A stretch of 64,000 nt of DNA from Xestospongia bergquistia (lineage: Eukaryota; Porifera; Demospongiae; Haplosclerida; Petrosiidae): assembly GCA_963965975.1 (NCBI GenBank), contig OZ014413.1, positions 10,708,601 through 10,772,600 on the forward strand, read 5' to 3'. This document shows, in pieces, positions 1 to 11,373 of the stretch. The notes beneath the pieces were generated by a model, which ran no database searches, had not been told where the DNA came from, and saw only the letters and a program-made list of their open reading frames with translations. The position numbers were made by a program, and so were the translations under genes. The stretch's first letter is position 1, and every line of letters begins with the position of its first letter.

Positions 1-955
1 CACCTCTGCTTTAAGCAGCAAACTCTGCTACTTTAATGGGTGTGGTCTGTAACTATGGAAAAATGCAAACTCGCAAGTAAATATGGCGGTAAGAATATTG
101 TGTTTAAACAAACTACAGACTGAAGGAAAAAGATGAGACAAAGGAATATTATGTCAAAAGTTCATATGATGTCTGTTCTAGTCAGGTAATAATGAAAACT
201 ATTAGTTACAGGTAGTTATCATTAACAGTGGAACATTTTCATCCTCCAGTTACTTTACTTGATGTCCTATGACCTGTGAACTTGATATTTACTGGAACAT
301 AACAACAATTGTGTCTTTTCTTCCTCAGAGATCCAGTCAGTTTGAACTCTAGTGAGTTGTTCAGATATAACATGATGAAGATAAGTTTCATCATATTGTT
401 TACAAACATGACCTATTGTTACAACATCAAAGTCTATAACATGTTTACTCTTGACTAAATGTAAGTTTGTCCTTCTAATATTACTTTGACATATATCTAC
501 ATTATGTAGCTTTTCAAGTGATGTCCAATAACTGATGATCTTGAACAAGTGAATAGTCTCTCTCTTAAACATAAAACAGACACACTTCAATATCATATAA
601 AATAAATGTAGGTCTTTATATACCAGTACTGACTATTGGATTAAATCAAGTACTAGGTCCATATCATCAGAGATTAGTTGATAAACAGGTACATGTAACA
701 TTAACTCTACATGTAAAATAGTACATGTTTTATTTTTAAATGTAGTGTATTAAATACCATCATTTACCAACAACTGGTGGCTTTCAGCTGCTACTTTAGT
801 GGGTGTGGTGTGTAACTATGGAAACATAAAAACTGCGAGTAAATATTTTGGTAAGTTATTTGGAGCTGATATTACTTAAATTTATGTTTACACTGAGTCA
901 GCATGATCTATTGTGTATGCTATATTAGAAGAATGTAATGGTATAATGGATTGAC
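1..955. repeat. Duplicated spacer block, left copy
   Basis: This stretch aligns by eye over almost its whole length with 13640-14600, with scattered substitutions and small indels. Inside each copy, a ~65-bp sequence containing the words GGGTGTGGT and AACTATG occurs twice as a direct repeat (about 30-95 and 787-850 here), near the two ends of the block. The similarity stops near 955, where an LRR-gene fragment begins. The block therefore belongs to a rearranged segmental duplication. The left edge lies at the window boundary and could extend further. Confidence 0.85.
267..596 (-). CDS. Unrecognised ORF in the duplicated block
   Basis: A 109-codon open frame on the minus strand, ending in ..KYQVHRS. 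I do not recognise the product. A possible splice acceptor (a T-rich tract then AG) lies inside its 5' part, so it could be a terminal exon rather than a complete gene. The matching stretch in the right copy (about 13915-14230) has a 4-bp insertion and an in-frame stop, so there it is certainly broken. The intact state here may be chance or the last functional copy. No domain, signal peptide or membrane segment is evident. Confidence 0.2.
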   Translation of the reverse strand: MILKCVCFMFKRETIHLFKIISYWTSLEKLHNVDICQSNIRRTNLHLVKSKHVIDFDVVTIGHVCKQYDETYLHHVISEQLTRVQTDWISEEEKTQLLLCSSKYQVHRS

Positions 956-1365
956 AATTGATAATTAGTGACAAGGACATACCATATTTCTATCATCTCA
1001 TTGCTACTAATACAACATTACAATTCCTGTTTCTCTATTGTCCTAATATTACTAAATTTGTTATGCAAAATGTTTGTGTTAAAAACAAAAGTTTGGATGT
1101 GTGTATAAATGGTAATAGACTCTGTTAATTATTATAGTTATTTTTGTAATATTGTCATTATATTTTTGCTAAAAATAAATTATTTCAAATTCAAATAAGT
1201 CAATAATTATAATTGTTATAGTTAAATACCTTAGTTTCCAGTTCTTTGTCTTCTAACAAAGTAATATTTACAAATAGAATTATAACAAACAAACTAGACT
1301 AAATTGTACATTAATAGTCCTCTAGTTATATTAGCTATATAAAATTAAATATTATTCATTAATTT
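956..1365 (+). pseudogene. 3' fragment of an LRR gene, decayed copy
   Basis: The first ~180 bases translate in pieces to the same LRR residues as the end of the gene at 12253-12934, including the words DIP, CPNIT and VKN.SL. The following sequence matches that gene's 3' flank, including its AATAAA and the tract ending near 13250. The fragment has no start, is interrupted by indels, and begins abruptly at the junction with the spacer block. It is a 5'-truncated duplicate and not a functional gene. Confidence 0.8.
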
Positions 1366-1373
1366 CTGATTTT

Positions 1374-2640
1374 TCTGCAATCCTCTTAGCAAGATCAGGA
1401 GGTAGAGACAAAGACTCTTGACAACATACAAACAGTAGTACACCACATATCTAAATAAGTCTTGTTAAACTATTGTTAAAAATATCTAGTTTCTTTATCT
1501 CATTAATTGTGGAGGCAGGTATTTTTAATAGCCAGTATAACTTTACTAGTGGAATTACAATAGTAAAATAAGTCGACATGATGATGTGTATTTCTCCATT
1601 GTTCTTCTTAGAGCATGTTGTGGCTCCTTTGTTAACCTCTCTACCTCTGTTAGAACAACCACTATAAAATGGATGAATGGATAAAAAGATTAAATCTTGA
1701 AATGTAAACTCTCATAATACCAACTCTCAAAATGTTAACTCCCAAAATATCTACTCCTTCTGCACAAACTATCAAGAAAGTCAATTATTCTATAAAAAGA
1801 CATGGTTTGTTACATATGGTCTTAGACATGGGGACAATCATCTCCAAATTCTTTATCATCCTTTCCCTTTCTAATAATCAAATATCTATATCCTCCAATA
1901 AGAAGTGCTCTTCCGTATTTGTGTGTAGTAAAAAAGTTGTATTCCATCATAATCAAGTAAACATTGCTAAAACTACTGAACTGTCGCTTTTATATGTGAC
2001 CAGATTTGCAAAAAGGGACAACTTCTGTCAAAACATTTTGTGACCTGATTTGTGAAAAAAACACTGTTAAAATATAACAAAAAACAGTTTTGCATACATG
2101 TAGAATAGTTATGCATATATACCAACTATATATGTATACAAAACTGAGATGTTTGAATTGTTTTAACTATGGTTTGTTCACAAATCAGGTCACAAATGTT
2201 TTGACAGAAGTGGTCCCTTTTTGTAAATCAAAGCTGAATTATTTGACTTGATAAACTTAGTTTGTACATGTTGTATTATCAAAAAACATCAAAGACCATA
2301 AGCTACAATGCTATAATGCTATATAAAATAAAATTTAGAGGGTTTGCTGTTTGGTCAATTACTACATGTACAACCAAGTTATCATCTAATAACTAATTCC
2401 AATAAAGTAATGAAGTTTGTATTTTGGGAGTTGACATTCTGGAAAGTAACTGATAAAAAATAATTAGGCAGAGAGACAAATAGACCGAAAGTGGACAGAA
2501 AAATGGACAAATGAATGGATTACATTTAAATTATCTCTGGCTAGTATCAATGTAATAAGACTGAGCTATTTCTTTTAATAATTCCATTATAACAACATGA
2601 TAGTGTATACCAGCATTAATTATTATTATTATAGTATTAT
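1374..2640 (-). pseudogene. RFC3 fragment, decayed copy split by a MITE
   Basis: 1374-1688 matches 15866-16205, covering part of RFC3 exon 6, intron 5 and exon 5. About 2440-2640 matches 16210-16370, covering the end of intron 4 and exon 4. The order and orientation are those of the functional gene. Exon 5 here has lost about 20 bases (near 1525) and gained a base near 1560, so the frame is broken. The Walker A exon and both ends of the gene are absent. The two halves are separated by a ~700-bp inverted-repeat element inserted in what was the intron. This copy cannot encode a clamp-loader subunit. If transcribed from the opposite strand it would be antisense to RFC3. Confidence 0.88.
1731..2438. 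mobile_element. Fold-back MITE inserted in the RFC3 pseudogene
   Basis: The ends are an 18-bp inverted repeat differing at one position: AATGTTAACTCCCAAAAT at 1731 and the reverse complement of 2421-2438. In the middle lies a long palindrome: 2003-2055 pairs with 2178-2229 at about 95% identity, and weaker pairing continues inwards to near 2112. No transposase frame is visible; the 103-codon frame in its left half shows no family features. It looks like a non-autonomous element whose transcript would fold into a long hairpin. The insertion point is recognisable because the flanks realign to the RFC3 intron. Confidence 0.75.
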
Positions 2641-2708
2641 AATATAATAATAATAATGATTCTTATATATTACATATTACATATATTATATATTACTGCA
2701 TTATAGTA

Positions 2709-2752
<44 letters not shown>

Positions 2753-2810
2753 ATATATATAGTTATATAGTAATATATAATATGATAAGTTTATATTGTA
2801 TAGCTACAGG
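2600..2810. repeat. AT-only low-complexity tract
   Basis: Almost pure A/T sequence with a TA dinucleotide run near 2718-2745 and repeated TATATTAC-like words. It separates the RFC3 pseudogene from the satellite array. No gene is visible from here to 2985. Confidence 0.8.
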
Positions 2811-2984
2811 CTCATTCATGTTCTACAGAGACTGCTGGGAATGGGAATTATGTGACTATCATTCATTACAAAAAAATATAGCCATGGTTTATACTTTAAG
2901 GCTATTCATAGAGGTCTGTACGTAATACCATCATATCATATAGTACCTATATGTATTACATAAAACATTCCATGTATCGCAGTA

Positions 2985-5875
2985 ATATGTAATATATCAT
3001 GTAGTCCATGTAATATATCATATAGTCATGTAATATATCATGTAGCACATGTAATATATCATGTAGTACATGTAATATATCATCATGTAGTACATGTAAT
3101 ATATCATGTAGCACATGTAATATATCATGTAGTCCATGTAATATATCATGTAACACATGTAATATATCATGTAGTCCATGTAATATATCATCATGTAGTA
3201 CATGTAATATATCATGTAGTCCATGTAATATATCATGTAGCACATGTAATATATCATGTAGTCCATGTAATATATCATCATGTAGTACATGTAATATATC
3301 ATGTAGTCCATGTAATATATCATGTAGCACATGTAATATATCATGTAGTCCATGTAATATATCATGTAGTCCATGTAATATATCATGTAGCACATGTAAT
3401 ATATCATGTAGTCCATGTAATATATCATCATGTAGTACATGTAATATATCATGTAGTCCATGTAATATATCATGTAGTCCATGTAATATATCATGTAGCA
3501 CATGTAATATATCATGTAGTCCATGTAATATATCATGTAGCACATGTAATATATCATGTAGTCCATGTAATATATCATGTAGTCCATGTAATATATCATG
3601 TAGTCCATGTAATATATCATCATGTAGTCCATGTAATATATCATGTAGTACATGTAATATATCATGTAGTCCATGTAATATATCATGTAGTCCATGTAAT
3701 ATATCATCATGTAGTCCATGTAATATATCATGTAGTACATGTAATATATCATGTAGTCCATGTAATATATCATGTAGTCCATGTAATATATCATGTAGCA
3801 CATGTAATATATCATGTAGTCCATGTAATATATCATCATGTAGTACATGTAATATATCATGTAGCACATGTAATATATCATGTAGTCCATGTAATATATC
3901 ATGTAACACATGTAATATATCATGTAGTCCATGTAATATATCATCATGTAGTACATGTAATATATCATGTAGTCCATGTAATATATCATGTAGCACATGT
4001 AATATATCATGTAGTCCATGTAATATATCATGTAGCACATGTAATATATCATGTAGTACATGTAATATATCATGTAGTCCATGTAATATATCATGTAGTC
4101 CATGTAATATATCATCATGTAGTCCATGTAATATATCATGTAGTCCATGTAATATATCATGTAGTCCATGTAATATATCATCATGTAGTCCATGTAATAT
4201 ATCATGTAGTACATGTAATATATCATGTAGTCCATGTAATATATCATGTAGCACATGTAATATATCATGTAGTCCATGTAATATATCATCATGTAGTCCA
4301 TGTAATATATCATGTAGTACATGTAATATATCATGTAGTCCATGTAATATATCATGTAGTCCATGTAATATATCATCATGTAGTCCATGTAATATATCAT
4401 GTAGTACATGTAATATATCATGTAGTCCATGTAATATATCATGTAGTCCATGTAATATATCATGTAGCACATGTAATATATCATGTAGTCCATGTAATAT
4501 ATCATGTAGTCCATGTAATATATCATGTAGTCCATGTAATATATCATCATGTAGTCCATGTAATATATCATGTAGTACATGTAATATATCATGTAGTCCA
4601 TGTAATATATCATGTAGTCCATGTAATATATCATGTAGCACATGTAATATATCATGTAGTCCATGTAATATATCATCATGTAGTCCATGTAATATATCAT
4701 GTAGTCCATGTAATATATCATGTAGCACATGTAATATATCATGTAGCACATGTAATATATCATGTAGTCCATGTAATATATCATCATGTAGTCCATGTAA
4801 TATATCATGTAGTCCATGTAATATATCATGTAGTCCATGTAATATATCATCATGTAGTCCATGTAATATATCATGTAGTACATGTAATATATCATGTAGT
4901 CCATGTAATATATCATGTAGTCCATGTAATATATCATCATGTAGTCCATGTAATATATCATGTAGTACATGTAATATATCATGTAGTCCATGTAATATAT
5001 CATGTAGTCCATGTAATATATCATGTAGCACATGTAATATATCATGTAGTCCATGTAATATATCATCATGTAGTACATGTAATATATCATGTAGTCCATG
5101 TAATATATCATGTAGCACATGTAATATATCATGTAGTCCATGTAATATATCATGTAGTCCATGTAATATATCATGTAGCACATGTAATATATCATGTAGT
5201 CCATGTAATATATCATGTAGCACATGTAATATATCATGTAGTCCATGTAATATATCATCATGTAGTCCATGTAATATATCATGTAGTCCATGTAATATAT
5301 CATGTAGTCCATGTAATATATCATCATGTAGTCCATGTAATATATCATGTAGTACATGTAATATATCATGTAGTCCATGTAATATATCATGTAGTCCATG
5401 TAATATATCATGTAGCACATGTAATATATCATGTAGCACATGTAATATATCATGTAGTCCATGTAATATATCATCATGTAGTACATGTAATATATCATGT
5501 AGTACATGTAATATATCATGTAGCACATGTAATATATCATGTAGTCCATGTAATATATCATGTAGTCCATGTAATATATCATGTAGCACATGTAATATAT
5601 CATGTAGTTCATGTAATATAATCATGTAGTACATGTAATATATCATTTAGTCCATGTAATATATCATGTAGTCCATGTAATATAATCATGTAGTACATAT
5701 AATATATCATGTAGTCCATGTAATATATCATGTAGTCCATGTAATATATCATGTAGTCCATGTAATATAATCATGTAGTCCATGTAATATATCATGTAGC
5801 ACATGTAATATATCATGTTGTCCATGCATTATATAATCATGTAGTACATATAATATATCATGTAGTACATCACTG
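2985..5875. repeat. 21/24-bp satellite array, about 130 units
   Basis: A head-to-tail array of a 21-bp unit (core ATGTAATATATCATGTAG plus three variable bases). Three common variants differ at the TCC, TAC or CAC position. A 24-bp version carries an extra TCA. Because 21 and 24 are multiples of three and the unit lacks stops in two minus-strand frames, two overlapping frames of 896 and 864 codons stay open by arithmetic; neither resembles a protein family. Units become irregular after about 5610. Variant order is not random: blocks recur, giving higher-order structure. Confidence 0.95.
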
Positions 5876-6451
5876 TACATGACATATTAGGAGTTGAAAG
5901 CAATGAAAAGTCAGGAGACATCAGGTTAAAAACACTACTGGAGAACTATTTTAATATATTACTTGTCAAAATAAATAGTAACTTAGTTTTTTCTTTTTAG
6001 ATTTTTTAGATTCTCATTATATTCATCCTGAACATTTCAAGCAAAATAAAAGTAAGGTATTATCATTATAATAATATAGTCAATGACTTAGTATCACTGA
6101 TATACTCTATACAGGAACAATGTGGTTGGAAGAAAATGAGTTTCTGGCTCTAAACAGTGATAACTTACTTTGTATTATTAGACAGTTATTTTCTTTCTTT
6201 AGGTCAGTTATAATATGTGTATGCCAATAAAGCCATAAGAAATATAATTTATCATTTGTCAATTTTTATATTTTATTATTGGTTACAGTTTACAACGTCT
6301 TCATAATACAATATTAAATTCCTTTGCTTATATATGTAATTGTTATACCTAAAATGTACTTTAGGGTGGAGTCAATTGCGCATGCTCACTAGTGACTATG
6401 TTATGAATAATGATAATTGAGCCCTACCCAACAAATTGCTTTGCAAAGGTC
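5876..6451. promoter_or_regulatory. Spacer and probable promoter of the Death/CARD gene
   Basis: AT-rich sequence between the satellite and the first coding exon. It contains an AATAAA near 6226 with no gene assigned upstream. The most promoter-like word is TTGCGCATGCTC at about 6375-6386, close to the palindromic NRF-1 (alpha-Pal) site, some 70 bp before the chosen start. An in-frame ATG at 6410 precedes the chosen start at 6452. Assignment as a promoter is inference from position. Confidence 0.35.
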
Positions 6452-9400
6452 ATGGCTTCGTCGCCCGTTTACTTCAACCAGTTTTTGAATGGAAAACCAA
6501 CTCTTGATGAGTTATGTGAACACGTCAGAGTTAGTACTAAATGGTACACATTTGGTGTACTCCTCAAATTAGATACGTCTAAACTAGATGGTATCAGAAT
6601 AATGAATGAAGACAGTAACTTTAAATCTTTAAAGATGTTTGAATTGTGGCTGAGTTCCAAGCCAAAAGCTATGAGAAGAGAGATAATTGAAACACTACAG
6701 AAGCCAACTATTGCTGAGAATGTTATTGCTGAGGAATACAAGAAGGCATTAGTAGAAAGTAAGTATTTTATAGCGCCATGATTAGACTATCTATACTCAT
6801 GACAAAATATAGTGCAAAAGGAGGTACCCAATCAAATACTGCAGAAATACTCTTCTCAACTTGTGCTTTCAGTGAAACTTGTTCAGATGTTGTATACAGA
6901 GAAGGTCATCTCTAATGAGATGTTCAAACAACTAGAACGATCAGGAGGCTTGCTAACTGATGGTCCATTGAGAACACTGTCTAGTACAGTATCTGAAGAT
7001 CCTGGTCAGTTAAGAGTATTCGGTACTGTCTTATTACAATCAAAGGAGACAGTACAAGTAGCAAAAGATATACTCAAAGAATATGGTAAATTGGTTTTGT
7101 ATATATACATATAAAATATATAGTGATGTGATTGTTATATTTTAATTTATACAGACCAAAACTTTCCTGAAGAAAGTTCACCTCAAATTCAATCAGGTAT
7201 AAGTATAATCTATACTATACATCAATGTAACTAACATGTTTTATACATTAATGATATAATACTTAGCATTTGGATTCCAAGACAACCTTTTATATTTAAA
7301 AAGTACCAAGTGTTACTTTCTTATATTCTATAATATTACAATAATTATATATAATTTTGAAATAGACGTGACATTATTATATGTTATAAATATAATAGTT
7401 ATTACTATATCTCAATATATAGATGTTACATCACTGGCCACTCCTATACAGAACACTACATCAACAAATGCTCAAAGTAAGTGATTAAAAAAATATTTAT
7501 TATTAAACTACCAATATTATCATAAGGTGCAACAACAGAGGTTCATTTTCAACCTGATTATCAGTACAAATTTGATCAGATGAAAGTGACCTTTGGAAAT
7601 TTTATTGACACTGTTGCTCCTCTCATTGCAAAAAGTATACCTTCACTACAAGAACTTAAAACATACCTTCGAAGGTGCTTTCGAGAGCTGAAACCACAAC
7701 TTAGAATAGCTGAATCATTTGATGATGTCATGGATTTAGTGGAAGAGAAATGTACCATTATCAATGTTGCATGTTTGGAGGGTATAATCAATCATTACAA
7801 GATTGAAGAAGCTAAAGTTCATGTCATAAGTTACAAATCATCAGTCAATACATTTTGTGATGAAGTAAAACTCAACGTTTGTAAGAACAAGCTCATGACA
7901 GGTCCATTGTCTCTTCTCAAATGTCAGACAATTAAGTTTGTCCTAGAATGGAAGACAAACGAACGCACATTCAATGAAATAAGAGAGCTGTTATGTAAGA
8001 CATTTGGAGATATTGCTGACAGGGTTTTAGTTAATGAAGCAAAAGAAGGCAACTCCATCATTGTGACCTGCTATGCACCACAACATATAATGGATATTCT
8101 ACAAATGGAAGCTGAAAAGAATCTCGATTTATTAATAAAACTAGGATTACTTAAATTAGAAATTGGTTACCATATTATATGGGATAAGTGTACAAGAGAT
8201 AAAGTAAGAGATGAACAGTATTAAATTAAATTGTATATATATTATTTAGAAGGTAAGAGGTCTGATGGATGAAGTTAGAATTCTTGAAGAGAAGGTTATA
8301 TCACAGCAAAAGGAGAAGGATGAGGAAATAGCAGAACTGAAATCTTCTCTGAAAGGTAAACATCAATACGATAAGTATGATATAAAAGATCGCTTTATTC
8401 TTTATTTAATTAGTTTATACCAGTAGTATGAACAGAGAACAAGATCAGTCATCAACTGATACTCCATTAGGTAAGTAACTTGAAGTATAATGTAGTGATA
8501 TATTATTTGACAATACAAACAATAAAACTAAAATAGTTGGATGAAGTGAACACATTAAAAACAGGTATTAAAGATAAAGAAAGTATATGCATAAGTAAGG
8601 AATTGCTTTGTCTGTTTTGTCAGACCCTTAACCAATCCATCCCTTCATGCATATGTACCCATCTGTTCATTCCTTAAAAGTGTAAGTATCACAAAACTAC
8701 TCTATTCAATATAGCATTGACTATGAAGGATCTACAAGAAGACTCAACTCTTGAGCAAGTTCATTTTATGCAGCAATTGTTGCCTCGTAAACTAGATGAT
8801 ACAATATCAATGAAACTATGTGAGTACATAACAAGTTATATCATAAACAATGAACATACTATAGGAACTAATGATAACTATACTTGTATATTTTATTAGT
8901 ACTATCACACAGTATGGAGAGAGAAGGGCCACAAGATCAATCATCAACTGACACTTTATCAGGTACATGTACATTAATTGAGATATAACTATGTACCTAA
9001 TGTAAATAGAGAAGATGAAACTATTAGATAGAATGAGTAAGGCAAAGACCTTAGAGATTGAAAAGTTAACCAGATATAAAGAAAGTGAGCTATAGTACTG
9101 TTAGTAGTACATACCATATATGGTTATGTTCTATAGCTACTGATAAAGTATTAATAGAGAAACAAGAAGAGATTGAGATGCTACAAGAAAAGATAACATT
9201 GTTAAGTTTACAGTTAATGGAGAGAGAAGAAAAAATTAGTCAGTTGATGGAGAGCATGAAAGGTAAAAAGTTACTTGATATTCTATTTTATCAGATAATC
9301 TGTTTAGTTCTACAGTCTCAGGTGATAAAGTTCAGTGATTCAGAAGCACATGAGCTTTTGCGTGATCAGATTCAACATGATCATCTTCAGTTAAGTCAAA

Positions 9401-11373
9401 ATTTTGAGGAGGTACTAGCTGGCAAACAACAGCTATCATTAGATGACAAAATAACTCAAGAACCAGATGACAGAGTGGATGATACTTCTAAGTTAACTTC
9501 ATCAGATCATGAAACAGAAGACATCACTACTCAAAGTAAGATATAGAAATTTATAGGATATATAGGAAAGAAATTTGATTGGTTAGCCACATGCATTATT
9601 ATGTCTAATATATGATATCTAAAAGATAGTACTATATTGTATAGTTTTTAATAAAATTATTGTATACATAAGCACATAGACAAAATTATTCATTCTCTAT
9701 TAAAACAATGTTGTAGTTAGTGATAGTAGATGTAGCCCAAATTAAGGCTTGTAATGTATGGGGCGCCATTTGTGTCAAAATTGCAAAATTTTCATGATAT
9801 AATAAATAAGTCATTATTTATTAAAATATACGGAAGCCTCAGACGGACATTCCCATTTCAATATAACGGGATTATACGGAGTTTTAATGTCCATCCTCGA
9901 CTTTCCTAAATAATAGACCTACAATATACAACCAAAATCAGGCACCCAACCTAACTGGAAACATCTCGCTGACGCTCAATTCTAAGAAACAGCTCACGGT
10001 ACTTGCGCTCCACATTTTATTAAGTAACAATAAAAAGTAAATCATAACATGTTAAATGTACCATTGAATGTATTTAATTTTGACACAAACAGCACTCCAT
10101 AAAATAAGAAGTAAATCAACAATAATTTGATAAATAATGACTTATTTATTATATCATGATAATTTTGCAATTTTGACACAAACGGTGCCTCATAGTAATG
10201 AGATGCCAGGAAAGTTTTAAAAAAGTGGATTGTTTAGAAGATGCTTTCAATGTTTGAGTACAGCACTCAGCTGTTTAAGAGATGGAATGTCAAAGAAAAT
10301 ATATCATTCTTTATAGACATTATTTATACATCAATATGATATTAATTTATTGTACATGTAAATGTAAGAGATTACAATATTATTGGAGATGATTAGTTTA
10401 CTAAATCTTCAATTGACAGAGAAAGATAAAATCATTACTCAGTTAACATCAAAAGATACAAATGAGGAGGACAGCCAACAGGAATCATTAGATAATGAAG
10501 AACTACCAAGTAAGCTGTCATAAATTTTAAGTTTATTAATGTTTAAAGAACTGTGGTTAACAGCACATTCCTATAACACGTCATAAACTTAGATGATTTC
10601 ATAAGTAACAACTGAATGATATTAATTCAATGGACACATAGTCTATTACATTAGTTACTTACATCATCATACCTGTTGTTGACATTGAGTAAGAACACAT
10701 ATCAAGTAATGGATTCGTCACTGATAGTTCAGTAACAATAAAAAATTCCAACTATCAAATATTTCTCAGTAATCTATAGTGGATCTCTATGATGATCTCT
10801 GTCATAATAGTACCTACACACGTACCAGTTAATATAGTCCATGTTATTGTTTACTTCAAGATATCTTAAGAGCTTGAGTATAATGTGGAAACTAGGAGAT
10901 CAAATTCAATACTATACATTGTATGATTGGGTTATTTAAAGTCAATTTGTAAAGTACAAATGGAGGACATTCCAGTACCTCAACTATTTAGTACTATGTA
11001 TATGTATGTATCATGGTTGGGGTCGATTACAATTGTAATCATAATTGGTTACAATTAATTTTATTTTTGCTATAATTATAATTGTAATCAACTTTCCAGA
11101 AACAATATAATCAGTAATTATAATCAGACAAAGTAATTACTGTAATCACAAGTGATTAGATCAATTACAGTATCCTTTGTAAGTAGTATATTGAACAAGT
11201 ACATATTGTCTGTATTAGTATTTGCTGGTGTATATGAAATGATGAATGAAAGAACATGTGATTATATTGATTACACAATACTTGTTTGCAGCTGAATGTC
11301 CAAAGCCTATATATATAGAGACAGGTTTATCTGATGAGCTTTTATATACAGTGACAATATCCCACTTTGACTA
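6452..11373 (+). CDS. Death domain + CARD-like + novel domain + coiled-coil protein
   Basis: Multi-exon gene, probably a signalling adaptor of cell death or innate immunity (inference from domains). Exon 1 (6452-6758) encodes a Death-domain fold with W.TFG.LL.L near the start and AEEYKKAL at the end. Exon 2 (6813-7085) resembles a CARD. Two short linker exons (about 7155-7197 and 7422-7480) follow. Exon 5 (7527-8203) encodes a ~200-aa domain I cannot name. Exons at 8250-8355, 8412-8470, 8709-8820, 8900-8961, 9030-9084, 9137-9261 and about 9351-9536 encode charged, heptad-rich coils. The last two are about 10410-10510 and 11292-11373, the latter ending in stop TAA. Nearly every junction is phase 1. 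The bases 9262-9350 could be intron or retained coding. MASSP at 6452 was chosen over the ATG at 6410 because the Death domain follows directly. There is no NACHT or LRR. Confidence 0.72.
9759..10192. mobile_element. 434-bp MITE with ~65-bp terminal inverted repeats
   Basis: The left end TGGGGCGCCATTTGTGTC and the reverse complement of the right end TGAGGCACCGTTTGTGTC begin near-identical arms that run about 65 bp, including the tract TCATGATATAATAAATAAG. TA dinucleotides flank both ends (9757-9758 and 10193-10194), as expected for a TA target-site duplication of Tc1/mariner-type elements. There is no coding capacity. A partial copy of the right end (GACACAAACAGCACTCCATA) lies inside at about 10080-10100, suggesting internal rearrangement. 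It sits in an intron of the Death/CARD gene. Confidence 0.88.
11020..11175. repeat. ATTACAATTGTAAT palindromic repeat
   Basis: Clustered inverted words of the form ATTACAATTGTAAT and GTAATTACTGTAATC, starting after GGGGTCGATTACAATT, give several overlapping hairpins. It looks like a fragment of a dispersed AT-rich repeat in the last intron of the Death/CARD gene. Boundaries and target duplications were not found. Confidence 0.4.

Noticed and set aside
1732..2043. 103-codon plus-strand ORF
   Set aside because: It lies inside the fold-back MITE, ends in the palindrome arm, and shows no protein features.
2956..5646. Two overlapping minus-strand ORFs of 896 and 864 codons
   Set aside because: They exist only because the satellite unit is 21 or 24 bp and lacks stops in two frames. 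The product is a pure 7-residue repeat with no family resemblance, promoter or splice context.
2985..5875. CRISPR array
   Set aside because: Repeats are contiguous with no unique spacers, there are no cas genes, and the host is clearly an animal.
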